Below, one piece after another: positions 9,626-23,043 of a DNA stretch of 64,000 nucleotides (positions are counted from its first letter, which is position 1; each line of letters begins with the position of its first letter). Position numbers and translations under genes: made by a program. Under the pieces are notes generated by a model. It did not search any database. It saw only the letters and a list, made by a program, of their open reading frames with translations, and was not told where the DNA came from. Source of the DNA: Leptasterias polaris (taxonomy: Eukaryota; Echinodermata; Asteroidea; Forcipulatida; Asteriidae); contig JAZGTN010000189.1 of assembly GCA_037783415.1 (NCBI GenBank), positions 1,240,001 to 1,304,000 of the forward strand. Reading direction: 5' to 3'.

Positions 9626-10580
9626 CCGTGATTGATGCTGACAGAATCATAGTTAAACTGATGCATTTCTGGTTTCTACAAGCATGGCTGATAAAGGTGT
9701 AATTGGAAATCATTATTGACAATGAATAAAATAGATACTACTTGTATGCGGGTAAAACACAACAATCGTGGTGAAAACAAGTAATAAAAGACCGTCAAAT
9801 GGTTATTGGTGTGACTCTTGTGTTTGTTTGTGGCCAAATGTTTACTGTTTGCTTTTTAAGACGGTTGGTTAAACAAATCCACAATTACATGCATAGTAAT
9901 AGTGGAAAAGAGTCACATCATAGACTTCGTGATGCTTAATCTGTCTATGATTTATGTCTTGATTTTAAATGATTGTTTTTAAGATGGCTGGTAGTAAAAC
10001 CATATTATTAGGTTAAACTCGGCTTTCCTTGAGGAACGGGTAAACACGAAAGACAATCCATGAATCGGAATGTGCCCGTTTGTGTCTTGGTTTTTAAATT
10101 AATTTTAAGATTGCAGGTATACAAAAAACTCTAATGAGGTAACTCAGTGTAGACGTGGTGGAACGAGTAATGTCACAGTGGTATATAAAATGTGGCTTTT
10201 GATTCAATGTTTAATGTTGGCTTTTTCTATGATGGTTGTTATAATAAAACTCGTGCGGTAAAATTTCGTGAAGGAAAGAGCATGGTTTCAGGTGTGTGTC
10301 TGTATTTTTTGTTGTTAGTGTTAAAGTTTCTTGGACGGTTTGTTCTCAAATTCCACGGTTACACGTGGTAGGTTTAGTCACGTGGAGGAAGGTGTTAAGT
10401 AAGAAAAACACAGTGGTTCGCCTGTAGTTTCGTTCTAAGACAGTGGGGTATAAAATACTGAGGGTAGTGGTTGAATACAAAGATCTGGCTTGTCAGCGTT
10501 TGTTCAATTGAAGTTTCAAAATCGCCTAGCACCTATGGGAATACTGGCTGTTTGAGACATCCCCATTATGAAAAAAACCT

Positions 10581-10710
10581 GTAAGAATCTTTTCTATAGG
10601 AATCTTATAGGAATCGAGGAAGTGACGATAACTCAATAAGAATCCTATAGGAATCCTCTTGAATTCCTATAAGATTCTATAAGAATTTCGCCTATATGAT
10701 AGGAATTGTT
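10581..10710. repeat. Cluster of short GAATCCTATAGGAATC-like inverted repeats
   Basis: Several versions of ataagaatcctataggaatc occur on both strands within about 130 bases (taagaatcttttctatagga, ataggaatcgagg, gaattcctataagattct). It can form several alternative hairpins. No function assigned. Confidence 0.6.
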
Positions 10711-10729
10711 TGTAAGGGATCACTTTTTA

Positions 10730-12060
10730 ATTAGGCTACCAGGTGGGATTGATGGCCTATGTGGAGGGGTTTACGGGGACAAATTTGATTTCTTCTCAGT
10801 GTAACTTTGGTATAGCATTCTGCGGGTAAAATTAATCCCCAGTTAGTGTTTTAAGTATTGCTTGTTTTGTGGGTAACTATACGGGTTTAATGTAACGGAA
10901 AAAACCCTGAAAAGACTTGAGTGAGGGAGACTCATAATGGGACTACAACAATTACCGGTAGCCAAAGCCAAAGACATCGGGCATTATATCAATGGGATGT
11001 TCACGTTATGTCGAAACATTCTTTATGTTGAGAAATACCTATGATAGGCCTAATAAGATGGAACAATACACCATAAATAAACTCTCACCAATAATGGGGA
11101 ACGAATGTCCGTTTCATTTCTCCCGTTGAACGAAGATTAGTGACTATTTAGTTAAAAGTTAAGCCGGTCAGCGGTTGAATGTTTTGTCCTATAGGCCTGT
11201 ACTTTTAAAATACCAGTTGGGATTGGTGAGTTTTGTGGCGGGGGTTACGGGAAAAAGACGTTTTCTTCTCCATTCCCGTTTATCCATATAAATTAACTAG
11301 ATTAGTGATTGAATATAAAAGTTGAGCCTGTCAGCGGTGGAATGTTAGTCCTAGGGCCTATATTAGGCTTGTACTTTTAATATACCAGTTGGGATTGGTG
11401 AGTTTTGTGGAGAGAAAGGTTACGGGAAAAAGACGTTTTCTTCTCTATTCCGTTTATCCATATAAATTAACTAAGATTGGTGATTGAATAGTTATAAACG
11501 TTGTGCCGGTCAGTGATAAGTTTTGTCCTGGCGCCTAGAGGCCTGTACTTTTAATATACCAGTTGGGATTGGTGAGTTTTGTGGAGGGGTTACGGGAAAA
11601 GATTGTTTTCTTCTCCATTCCCGTTTATCCATATAAATTAACTAAGATTAGTGATTGAATATAAAAGTTGAGCCTGTCAGCGGTGGAATGTTAGTCCTAG
11701 GGCCTATTAAGGCCTGTACTTTTAATATACCAGTTGGGATTAGTGTGTTCTGTGGAGGGGGTTACGGGGAAAAGTTGTTTTCTTCTCCATTCCTGTTTAT
11801 CCATGTGTTATAAATTAACTAAGATTAATGATTGAATATAAAACTGAAGCCGATCAGCGGTGGAATGTTGCTCATATGAAGTTTCTGAATCTCATGGTCC
11901 CCGTGTAAATACTTGCGTTTCGGCCTATATAGGCCTATAATATTATAAACGTGCCATGTGATAATAGTGGTGGGTTTTGTGGAGGGGGTTACTGGGGCTA
12001 AGTTAGTTTCATTCCCAATTAAGTATTTGAGCATCAATGATTACTATAAGTCAAATTAGT
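10730..12060. repeat. Tandem repeat array, ~172-bp unit
   Basis: The marker taccagttgggatt recurs at about 11211, 11383, 11557 and 11728, a period of 171-174 bases. Each unit also has ttacgggaaaaagacgttttct, atccatataaattaact and gtgattgaatataaaagttg. More diverged units seem to flank the core, at about 10736 (accaggtgggattgatgg) and 11955 (gtggtgggttttgtggaggg). The unit length is near nucleosomal, as in many satellites, but the array is short. No coding content. Confidence 0.85.
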
Positions 12061-13495
12061 GTCTGAATGGAAAAAATTCCCAAATAATATTTTTATTTAT
12101 TGAGAACTCTTTGATTGGAGTTATTGAAAAGCTCATGTGTCTCATAAAAGCTACCGAGTGAGGGCGCTGTCAGTCATACTAGAACTGTATGGGTCCCAAA
12201 GTCTTATTGGGAAAAATGCACAGAAATGATGTTGTCTCTGAGAAAATGATAGAGGTAGCCAGTCTATATCAGAAAGAAAGTGTGGCTTTACAAAAATTCT
12301 CGGCAGGAACTTGGATTTATCATTTTCTTTGGGTTTTCGATGATGAATGAAATTTTTGAACCATGCAATGAAAACATAAACAGGTAAGGGTCACATTGGT
12401 GACTTCAAAATCAGTTAACTTGGTAAAAAGTGGTGCCCTTTTAATTAGGATCAACCCAGCCTTGCTTACGAATGTACCACTCGTGTGTATACCCATGCAA
12501 TAGTCTTCCCATTAAGCAAGTACAGTATGTGTCCATAGAGATGTACTGCACACAGTGCACACTGGGGCTGTAGTGTTGGTCTTAACATTTTTTTCACAGC
12601 ACCTACACAAACTTGGTATCAATGAAGTGTTGGCCAATCAGTTCTGAATAAATTGAAATAAACTACTCAACGTCCAATTTTTAATAGTATAAATATTTTA
12701 TTTATTTTGTTATATTATCTTGGGGGGGGGGGGGGGGGGGTAGCTCAGGAGGAGAACTGTCAAACACATTATGTAAACAAATTAGTCTTTGATTTTTCTT
12801 TCAAGAATTTATTACACATTATTACAACATAATAAAACTAACACACACAGATTGACTAAAACAATTGATTGTCCAATTCTAAAAAAGACAAAAGTACAGG
12901 ATTAGCAATTATTTAAAAATATTGATTAGTGTAAAAAAAACAAAAAAAACCAATAGTTTAAAGATACCACCACAAAAACCAATATTCTGTATTCTGGAGA
13001 GAACCCACATCTGATATGCTGTAAACATAAAACATGCATTTAAAAATCCCCAAGAAAACAACTCAACTATTTCTGACTGTCATTTATCAGTTGCAGGAAA
13101 AAGTCAACAATTATTGCTTTTGTGACCAAAACATTGCATAGGCAAAGGTACATAATTAATGGTAACATATTAAAAATAGAAAAGGAATGGGGAAAAAACA
13201 ATTTGTTTTCATGTATGGTTAGCACTAAAAGATACCGAGGGATGTCCAGAGCTAAGAACAGATAGTTTACAATGGCTTCAATTAATTTCATACTTTAAAA
13301 TGAACCAAATTTGGTAGAGTATTTATAATTTGCTTAAACAATTAAAGTCTGTGCCACTTCTACAAAGATATAGACTTTGAAATAAATGACTTTGAAAGAT
13401 TTAAAACAATTGAGAAGGCTCTTGTCTAAACCATTATGCTTTAATCCCCCTTTGTTTTTTAATTCTGAATAATCCCTCATACCCTTTAGTGAAAT
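12061..13495. other. Unassigned DNA with a 19-base poly-G tract
   Basis: There is a G run at 12722-12740. The rest is AT-rich with no exon, RNA gene or clear repeat that I can support. Confidence 0.45.
12722..12740 (+). repeat. Poly-G tract (19 G)
   Basis: Nineteen consecutive guanines in AT-rich DNA; the second of several such runs in the window. Confidence 0.95.
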
Positions 13496-13499
13496 ATAA

Positions 13500-13699
13500 A
13501 GCCCTGTTCACACAAGCAAGCAAATTCACAGGAAACGAAACCCTGGGTATCAATGGAGGAACATTAAATCTATGTTGTTTCAGACTTGATTCAATTTACC
13601 ATAACTCTGGTCCTAAGCAGGGAAGCTATTTCATGTGTAAAAATGTCAATCAAATGTTTCCAAGAATCTCCCTGTAATCTTGCAAGTGTGAAAAGAGCA
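13500..13699. mobile_element. MITE with GTTCACACAAGCAAGC-type ends
   Basis: The left end, gccctgttcacacaagcaag and on to aaattcacagg, is approximately inverted at the right end, where ccctgtaatcttgcaagtgt is followed by gaaaagagcac. The 62-codon open frame inside spans the left end and is not considered a gene. Confidence 0.55.
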
Positions 13700-14034
13700 C
13701 AAGAGAATATTTCATACTATTTCAAGTTTCATAATTCATGAATCAAACCAATCTTTGTAAATTGTTTGATCTCCTTTTGGGGCAAGAGGGGGGCAAGGGT
13801 TCTGAATGGTAGGCTACCGCCCCCTCTTCTTGTTACGCCACTGCTTAGTTGTAATTAAATAATACTTTCATGGTGTTTAGTGGTTGCCTGGTAACATGTT
13901 CCTGATAACCATGTTCTAAGCAAACTTGTAAGCTTCAATCAATAGCACCTCTTATATGAATTGAAATTGCCACCTGTAGTGTTCATACACATTTTACTTT
14001 TCACAATTTTACTACACAATTACATGCATGTAGT

Positions 14035-14257
14035 ATGGACCTAATTTCATGGCTCCGCTTAGCAGAAAAATTCATGCTTAAATTAAACCAAGAGTACTTT
14101 AGCAAGGAACTTTTGGTGTGGCACATGTGTACTTCACACATGACCAATCTTTCTTCTCTCACACAGTGCGCATAGACAATTGGCAATAACGTTAGCAGAA
14201 AATGGTGACACTAAGCACAGAATTCCATGGTAAAGCAGAGCTGTGAAACTAGACCCA
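14035..14257. mobile_element. MITE, CATGGCTCTGCTTA family (copy 2)
   Basis: It starts tggacctaatttcatggctc with cgcttagcagaaaaattcat following. It ends with the inversion of this (gaattccatggtaaagcaga, then gctgtgaaactagaccca). The ends match the element at 8655-8780. A possible third, more diverged relative lies at about 14690-14790 (gtttcatgcttagttttgct). Confidence 0.7.
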
Positions 14258-15940
14258 GATGTTTGGCAGGAAATAATTCAATAGAACAAAGGAGGTTCAA
14301 TATTGATAACAGTGTTTGACTTACAACAAAATTTGTTTAAAGAACAATGCTGAGAATAGCAGCACTTTGATCAAGAATGCTATGTGAAAAAAGGCTTCAC
14401 ATGTAGGCTACATTATAAAAAATCACACAAGACCCCCAAAATGGCTTCCATATTGTATAAAAATACTATTTGATTTTAAACTGATTTATCTTCATGGGCA
14501 TGCCAGAAAGAAAATTGAAAACAATCTTATCATGAATGTGTATAAAATAAACAGCAAGGCTGTGTGTTCAATTAACACCAATCTGCTGGAAACTGTACGT
14601 AAAGTGACTGATAACAAGAATCAATTTAATAGAGCTGCTTAACCACAAAATAGTTTTACTTGCCAGAATAAGGTTACCAGCCAAAATACCATGTCATGTG
14701 GTGTACTGTCTGTGACTGGTTTCATGCTTAGTTTTGCTTAGCAGAAAACTGTTAATGGAAATGCTTTGCAGCAGCTCGAAGAAATTGTGACATTGGCCCT
14801 TGATTGAAACTCTCTCCAGTGGACCATTATCATGTTCCATGTCTACAATAGCAATCATAAATACACACATTTTTATTCCCTAAATAGCACCAAACTATTC
14901 TGCCTCCCAGCCTTGTTTTGATTATGCTGATTTGAATGAGAGACAAACAAGATGGCTGCTCCATGATACAAGTCTATTGGCCTGGCCAGCTAGCTCATTA
15001 CTTCCCAAAGCCTCAGTACATACATGAAAACCACTGCTTCCACGGTTGACATCATATTGTCCAAAACATCTGCTGTGCTTGGTTTGACTTCTGTTTCTGA
15101 AGATGGCTGTAAATAAAATTGGATAAAAAAACAATATTATCAATGATCCAAACAGTTTGCGCTGTTTTAATTCACAACTACATTTAAAGTATATTTTTTT
15201 TTAATTGTCACATTTGTTTTAGGAATTCCTTTTATAAAAACCCTCATGAAATCATGTTGATCGGGTGCGACGAATTGTGCAAAAAGATTGAAACCAATTG
15301 TCCCTTGATGTTCAAGATTTAACACATTTATGTGTAGCTTAAAATAGCAGGATGTTTTTATCAGCAGCAAAAATGCACTAAGTAGTGTAAAAAAAAACCC
15401 TGGACAAACATTGTTTGATGCACCAGCACATCAATAACACTAGTGTATCATTTTGTTTGTAAAAACTGTGTCCCTAAAAAATATTTTATCATAATATTTC
15501 ATTTGGGGGATTTGAGGTCAACCTAACAAAAATGTTTGGACTATCCTTTAACCTGAAAGTAAATGGGTATATGGGACTTTCAGCTACACTTAATTTTGGC
15601 AGTGACTCTCATGAATTTAAATCTTTTAGTGAAGGTTAGGAATTTTTAGTTATAATTAGGAATGTTTTTGTTTTAGTTATTTTATTCCAATAGAATGTTA
15701 TTTTAGCCAGTTCAGTACTCTATAAATAGTCAAGCAGATAGCCTAAGTGCAAAATTTGGAAGTTTTGTGCAGTTTGTAATAAAAGCGTGAAATATGAAAT
15801 GGTAAACATGTATGTTGAACCAAAACATTAAATGTTTTATCTGAAAAGTGGCCTGAAATGCCTCGGCGGCAATTTTTCTAAATGGCTGTGGTTTCTGCTT
15901 ACTTTCATAATTTGGGAAGGAACAGGTCTAGAATTGTGTG
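14258..15940. other. Unassigned AT-rich DNA
   Basis: No coding exon, RNA gene or strong repeat was recognised, apart from the possible MITE relative near 14700. Confidence 0.4.
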
Positions 15941-16264
15941 TGTGTCTATATCAGGGCTTGAATTTTAGAGAAAAGTCCAAAAGATCGCAGGGCTTGTATT
16001 GTAGATCAAAAGGTTCACTGGACCAGAAATGTTTAAAAAGACCAGAATCAAAATAAGACAAAAACTATCTAGGCCCTGATAACATGCATTTAACTTTTTT
16101 TATTTGAGCAATGGAACACTAAGACATGTAAGAGAAGATTGATCTCATCTGTCTTTTGTAATAATTATTAAGTATACTTTATTACTAAATAGAAGTGAAA
16201 GGTATTTTATCAGACTCAAAGTCAGGATTTGAACAAATTTGTTTTTGTTCAAGAAAACACAAAG

Positions 16265-16385
16265 TGTTATTCAGTTGAAAAACACAAGACCGCCAGACTT
16301 GTCTGGTCATAAGTTTACTGGCCCAGCTCTAAAACCACTGGCTTCTGGCCTGCAGTCCAGTGTACCATCCGAGCCCTGTATAGAT
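16265..16385. repeat. Dispersed repeat, CCAGACTTGTCTGGTC family (copy 1)
   Basis: The segment with gccagacttgtctggtcata, then agtttactggcc and ctgcagtccagtgt, recurs in diverged form at 18145-18240. Shorter echoes (agggcttgtattgtagatca) lie at 15955-16030. It is likely an old mobile-element fragment of unknown family. Confidence 0.6.
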
Positions 16386-16399
16386 GTAGGTTTGCAGGG

Positions 16400-16945
16400 T
16401 CTAAGGCTTTGATACTCAACTCTTTTTTAAATGGTGCCCATTTTGTACAAGGGTTACACATAACTTGGGAAGAGGTCTAGAATCTTCAATTTATTGCTTT
16501 TGAGGGCCTTGCAGGTCTCCTATTTTTAAAATGGTGGCAATATTCTTACAAAATAGTGGCAATATTTTTTTCTGAATGACGGCCATATTTTAATCAAAGT
16601 GAAACTGTATTTCCAACCCCCCAAAATTTACTGTCAAATGGCAAATTTGTTGTTATGCCATTTTTTAATTGGCTGCCATAATTTTGTTTTTTCAAAAGGG
16701 CTGCCATATATATTTTTTTATTGGAGGCCATATTTGTATCAAACAATATATTTCTCCCAAAAATGTGGCATTTCTTCCATGTTTGGAAAAAAACCAGGTA
16801 TAGAATTTACATTTTGTTTGTTTTTATGTAGGTTTGCAATACAATTGCTTTTTCTGTCTTGCATTTAAAAAACTATTTGCAGGTCTCCCATTTTTTTAAT
16901 GCCAGCAATATTTTTACCAAAATAATTGCCACATTTGTATCTATA
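16400..16945. repeat. Degenerate tandem repeat based on ATGGCNGCCATATTTT
   Basis: Variants of aaatggtggcaatattt, gacggccatatttt, ggctgccataatttt and ggaggccatatttg recur roughly every 25-60 bases. The spacing is irregular, so this is a decayed array. Confidence 0.6.
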
Positions 16946-19253
16946 TGAAGGTGATGACTGCCATTTAATTGTTCACTTTAGTTATAATAATTTTTCAAGA
17001 AGAAAACCAAGTTTTTACCTTGAAAAACTGGTTGTTGTTGAGTTCAGCTTACTCACTTTCAGTCAAAACAAAAACCATGTGCTCCTTCCAGTGTGTGTAA
17101 TGTTTACATGCACAGGTACCTTGACTTCTCACTGACTGTCAAAGCATACACTGCAGTAGAATGGAACCAGGTTATCAATAATTATTAAACATTATAAGTA
17201 GGTAAAACATCAAAATGTCTACTTAATATTGTTTGTTCATATTACTTAAATTTTCTCTAAATCATTCATTTTTTTGTGCTGATAAAAAGTATGACAATCT
17301 TTTAAATTGTGTAAAAAACTAAAAATAAACGGCGCCCCCAATGTTCATGGTTTCCTCAATTCAACTGAATTGTTGCAGCATGTGGCCATCTTGTAGGTAC
17401 ATAATGCATTGCATGCAGTTATTGAAATAAATTTACTATCTTTTCGAAATTACCCTTAAGCTTATTATGACGGAAAGCAATTTTAAGGCTTCAAGGTTTA
17501 AGGTAAAATAAGGTTTTCTATCTGACTGTAATGATAAAGTTACTTATTTTACTGTACTTGTCTGCTTGTCCTATATCTATTGCAGTGTATGTGTTGTATG
17601 TATTGTACCATTGATAGGCCTATTATTTTAGTATAATTGGTGTCATGTAGGGCCTACATCTTTACAATTTTGAACATACATGTATAACTACAAGTATAGG
17701 CCTATGCATTAAAGTTGTGCATTAACCCTGCTGTACACTGTCCTGTTACATTAGTCAGAACTAGTTGTGTTTTGGCTTCCCTTGGTGACAGTTTAACAAA
17801 GGACCAAGCAGGCCCAAGCTAATAACATTTTCCTTTTTGTTGTCAATTTTCCTAAAAAATTCTCACATTAAATCTCAACTCAATAACTCTGGCAATGTAT
17901 TCCTTAAAATAGTTTTGATTTTGATTGAATCTGAGAAGGGTTCAGGTATGAAGCTTTTCTCAGGCATCTGAAAGCACACATTTCTATCCAACGAGGGTGG
18001 TTTAATCTTTCACTATTTTCTTACAACTTCAATAACCAATCGTGCCCAATTCACAGGTTTGTTATTTTATGCATCAGTTTTGTGATACATTAGGTGAGGA
18101 TACTGGTCTTTGATAATTACCAAAAGTATAGTTGGGGTGTTACTTTTCATAACAAAAGACTGCCAGACTTGTTCGGTAGTAAGTTTACTTGCTAAAAACA
18201 CCAGCTTCGGGCCTATGGTCTAGTGTAAGTTTTGAGCTGTGACGTATTATTTTTTACCAAAACAATAGACTTTTGTTTTCTCTTGTTCCTTTATTGTTTG
18301 TTAAAATATGAAAACTATGACAATAAAAAAAGTTAAAATGGGCAAATGTTTAAAATAATTAACAAATAACTAGTTTAATGAATGTTCAAGCAGCATAATT
18401 TACTCGGCCAACTTGGGTCTGTGTTTTTGGGGGGAGTTCTGGCAACACCTATTGTTATTGTTCGTAAAAAGTTTTACTTCTTAGAGTTGTTTGTCCACAA
18501 GCAAATGCAAATTTGCAAAGCTTGCATTAACTTGAAACTTTACATGTTGGTAGATTTGATAATGTAAATGATCTAATTGTGACATCATGATGATTTCATC
18601 AGGTGTTGAAATACAATAAGTCAAAGTTTATTTAACAAAAAATAATAACCTCTGAACTACAGGAGCTACTCTAACAATGTATTTGTCAACTGAAAGACAT
18701 TCAAAAGCTCAGTAAAAGTCACACAAATGTGATGATGAATACCTCACCTTGTCGAAACTGAACATTGAAATGAAAAATAGTCCCCGGCCTTGTTTTGAGC
18801 TCTAAAGCAAGAGTGGTAGGGAACTTGAACGTGGTTTCAGTGGATGAAGTTTTTTGAAATGTAAGCATCGATGATGTCATCAATCAATGAGAAAAATAAT
18901 CGTGAATTAAAATAAAAAGTTATTTTGCCATCTCAAAACAAAAATATGTTGATGTTTGTCAATTTCAAAATATATTCCAAGCAATCTACGTCATCATGAA
19001 GAAAACTAGTTAGTTTTAACTCAATCACGTGACCAGAATTTAAGTTATAAAATAGGGATACAATTTTGAAGGCATATAAACATTGGTGTTTGTCATAATT
19101 TCTTCTGCATATTGCATGTAAAAAACTTCCTTAGAATGATTGAATTAATTGTTTTTGCAGGAATCAGCAATGCATGTACTTGAACCTGTCAGTGTAGGCT
19201 ATGTGTACATGCATGTATAATTATTTTTTTTGTCTCACTTTCTTTTCTTCCAG
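16946..19253. other. Mostly unassigned DNA
   Basis: Apart from the repeat copy at 18145-18240, nothing is recognised. The last 30 bases form a strong pyrimidine tract and acceptor (tttcttttcttccag) used in the exon proposal that follows. Confidence 0.4.
18145..18240. repeat. Dispersed repeat, CCAGACTTGTCTGGTC family (copy 2)
   Basis: It contains gccagacttgttcggtagta, agtttacttgc and gcctatggtctagtgtaagt, matching the copy at 16265-16385 in order and orientation. Confidence 0.6.
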
Positions 19254-21414
19254 ATTTTCAACATTCCTCATGACACATTTGGGCAACATTAGGTGGACAC
19301 ATTAAGGTACAACTACAAGCAACATGTGGCAGCAAGTTGAAGATGTAGAGGCATCATCGGGAGACAACATACTCCTTGGCACTATTGGACCCAGACAGAT
19401 TTTTAACATATACTACTAATTCAACTGATCAAACCATGGAGAAGATTCTAATGATGGCCCAAATGAACTGCTCATAACACAAACCCAGAAGGTAACCAAG
19501 GTATACTGCACTTAAAACTCAGACTGAATTCATGTACAGCTCAGAGAGAGGTTTGCTGCTGTAAACGCTAACAGTCAAGTGAGAACCCCACAAATTTGCA
19601 TTTGATCAGTGCTTACCACATAAAACTGTACAGTACTGCAACAACAGTGTTTAACCTGGAGTCAAAAGGCAGTATGCGGCTATAAGAAGAGCCCCAAATA
19701 TTGCCTCCTGCTCTACAAGACCCTTAAAGACGTTTTACAAGTTATGCTCTACTTAAAATTCACAGTGCTGGCAGACGAGATGAGTTCAACAGAAAGCCCA
19801 ATAAACTCAGTTCAGCTTGTTGCAAAGTATGCTCTATCTACATGTACATGAGAGACTGAATAGAGTATTTGTAAAGAGTTGTGTTCCAATACTCAAAATG
19901 CCATGCAAAAATTGCCCAATGCTTTACAACAGGAGACAGTGTAGCAATGTAACTCATATGTTATTTCAATCAAGAAGAACAAGAAGTTGCAGTGACAATC
20001 AGACTCTAAACTCAACTCAACTACATGAGACAAAAAAATATGCTGTGCCTGTATGACTCCGAGAGCTTGCTTGAGAGACTAGTGTACATTTACAGAGTTG
20101 TATTCAATTACTAGAAAAGCTCCACATACTTGCTCAATGCTGAACCATAGGAATTAGAAAGGATTGCACTAAAACTCAACTTGAAAACAATCAAGAAGAT
20201 TTATACGAAGAAACTGTGACAATCGTCCAGTGTTCACCACAGGAACCAAGAGAGTTGCAGTCAACAGGAGTGTGGTATATTTAAAAACAATACTAGACCA
20301 TATGAATAAGAGAGGATTGCACTCAAAGTCAGTTTGATGTCCATCAAGAAGGAATAAGAAACTTTACCGAAGGAACCAAGCGAGTTGGAGTCAAGAGGAG
20401 TACAAAAGATGAACAATAGATGAACGTAAAACTGCTCAAGGGTGACTGTAGTTAATGTAGGCAGTTTTACAAGATTTTTATTCAAATATTTGTATGGCCA
20501 ACTGTGCAAAGACTCACTTCAAAAATTAAAAGACTACATGTATGTGCCAAGCGATTGAATTTCAAAACCATTCAAGGAAACGCAAGGAAATGATTATCAA
20601 GAGGAAGGTGTTGAAAGCTTAGATTTCTCTGAGTGCAACATTTGAATGACATTGATTTGGAGTGTGCCAGACTTATGAGAAAAGTTTGTTGCTGACAGTG
20701 ACAGACAGTATTTAGAACACATCTTGCCTGCTTGGAAGTTTGCATGAAAATCGTATCAGTTACCCCAGATTAATTGATTGATTGTCTCCATATTCAGCAT
20801 TGTTTGATCAGCTTTGACTAAGTTGCGTGTGATGTTAAGGGGTTACTATCCTGCACAAATCTGCTGGTTCATCGCTCATGATGTTGGTCTGAAAGTTTCT
20901 CATGTGAATCAATTTCAAAAGCTTTCAACACACTCTCAAACTTTGACTCAACTTTGAAATGGTTACCTGTACATCCTGTGTGGACTACATCTACATGTTG
21001 TATGCTCTACTTCTTCTTCCATGTCCATTCGCTGAAGTTAACTTGTTGTGTCACACATATCGGCACAGTCAACCATGTCTATCAGCAGCTGTATGTGGAG
21101 TACCGCGTTCCTCCTTGCTTCGCTGCTTCCATCCAAGCTTTGCCTTAAGAATTTCCCGAGGGACTCTTCAGCTCTCAAAATGTCCAGCAACGTTCTCAAT
21201 CGGCAGCGATCCACCACTTGTGCTGAGCACAATGTTACCATCTCATGACAACTACAGGATGTTCCCCAAGTCAAGTTTGCCTGAAAACTCTCCTATGGCT
21301 CTACTGATCCTAAAAATTGTACTCCAGCCGGCACTACAGTTTCCTTCCACTATGGTTGAGCATCCAGCAAGACTGAATAACAACCAGGATATACTTCAGC
21401 TGTAATGGAATAAG
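19254..21414 (+). other. Candidate long exon, probably noncoding
   Basis: It is bounded by a strong acceptor (tttcttttcttccag) and a good donor (ATAAG|GTATGT). The interior has decayed internal repeats, for example accacaggaaccaagagagt near 20237 against accgaaggaaccaagcgagt near 20368. A 148-codon frame at 20959-21405 lies within it but ends before the donor and shows no recognisable domain. Three short exon-like segments follow. The whole would be a spliced transcript, more likely a long noncoding RNA or a UTR than a coding exon. Splice sites are seen; the transcript is inferred. Confidence 0.35.
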
Positions 21415-21850
21415 GTATGTGTTATAAAAAAATTATAATGCTGTTGCTTGCAAAGAGTTTCATTAATATCCTGTAACACTTGTACATGTATCTGAAATAA
21501 TTCAGTTAATATTATCAAAACTTGTACAATTTAGGCATATTTAATACTAATAGAGACCTCCCTGGTCTTAAGTTTTATAGCAAAGTTATGTAAATATTAA
21601 TAGCAAGGAGAGCTTTTCTAGGTCATTTCGACATGCTAAAAGACAACAGCTCAGCCACATCAACCCCCACCATGGGTTTCACCCTAGAATCTACCAGGGA
21701 CCCTTGAGCAGGCCCCTGGACTCACGGTGTTAGTGCTAAAAGTAAACTATTGCACCCCTATACAAATACCCTGGTACTGCCCATGTTTACGTCACTATGC
21801 TATCATGTCCATGTATTTGAACCTTTTTTCATTTTATCTTCATTTGATAG

Positions 21851-21945
21851 ATGAGGGTCTACAATCTAAACATTGGCCGATTGGCACAACCCTCTGTGAT
21901 GTGCTTCGCTGTCTTTATGATGCAGACACTTTCAGCACAAGAATG
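21851..21945 (+). other. Candidate exon 2 of a spliced transcript
   Basis: The acceptor is ttcatttgatag and the donor AGAATG|GTGAGT. One frame is open throughout (including KHWPIGTTLCDVLRCLYDAD) and ends exactly at a codon boundary. That frame then continues without a stop through the next two segments. It has no in-frame start codon until its last codon, and an in-frame stop lies at the end of the preceding long exon. The protein is not recognised. Confidence 0.35.
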
Positions 21946-22280
21946 GTGAGTGGTAAACATTTTTATCTCTTACTAATTGAGAAGAAGTTTTCGTACTGCA
22001 CAATCAAGATATAACGTTGCACCGACGTGATGATATGCACTCTTCCAAAATGGACTAAAGTATCATACATGGGGCTTTACAAACTGTGTACTTCATCCAA
22101 CCAGGACAGTATGACAATGAAGTGTTTTACAATGGTTTGCATGATGTTATTCTCGAACAGCATACTATAAAGAAAACAAAATAAGTGCTGGAGTTGGCAG
22201 TTCCTTCCTTATCATCACAACATACAATAATAAAGTTAATTATGTCAATGAAATCTTTTTTACCTTATCTTTAATCTCAG

Positions 22281-22358
22281 ATTCTCTACATGGTGTTACC
22301 CCCTGCAAGTATGTCATCAGGTCCTGGGCTCCTGATTCAAATGCACCTGTCGATAATG
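22281..22358 (+). other. Candidate exon 3 of a spliced transcript
   Basis: 78 bases between tctttaatctcag and ATAATG|GTACGA, open for 26 codons in phase 0 at both ends (ILYMVLPPASMSSGPG at the start). It is phase-compatible with its neighbours. No homology recognised. Confidence 0.35.
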
Positions 22359-23043
22359 GTACGAAAAGTGACATGCACATTTAAGAATTGTGTAACATTC
22401 AAACAAGTAAATGAACCGATAAAAGTTGAGGAACTGTCCTTAATTTATTGTTGGAAAAATCAATGATCAAAGTTTTGATGAAATCCAGAAATCCATTCTA
22501 AATGTTGACTAGGCCTAATGACCTACATATGCACATGTTGCCTTTGATTATCTGGCTAAAAAAACCAAAGCTACATTTAACGAAGCATCCATTAAGCACA
22601 CACACAAAAAATGTAACTCAAAATGGTTCAAGAAGGGAACAAGTTGAATTGAAATCATCCTATTAAATCTGGCTCTTGCAAATGCCTTAAAAATGCACTT
22701 CAACAAAAATAAAATATGGACAAATTTAACAAGTACATTCTTATCTATTCAGAATAACAGTAAGCAAACATGCCTGAAATTACATGGGAACCCCAAAAGA
22801 CCATTGATTTTATTGCTCTTGGTCAAGAGCAAATATGTTTTGATTTTCCAAAATAGGACTGTTTGTTTTCCTTGAAGACATTGACCTTTCAAAGACACTT
22901 TTTAACTTGAATGCACTTGTTGTAATGCTGATACAGATAGATTACAGGTACATGCTTTTATATTATTCTGAAGGTATATACCACATGTAAAATCTACCAA
23001 TAGTTAATGTGTAAATTTCCTTTTGTATTATTAACATTTTTAG

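Noticed and set aside
20959..21405. 148-codon plus-strand protein
   Set aside because: No recognised domain, and overlapping frames of similar length exist on both strands here, which suggests low stop density and not coding selection.
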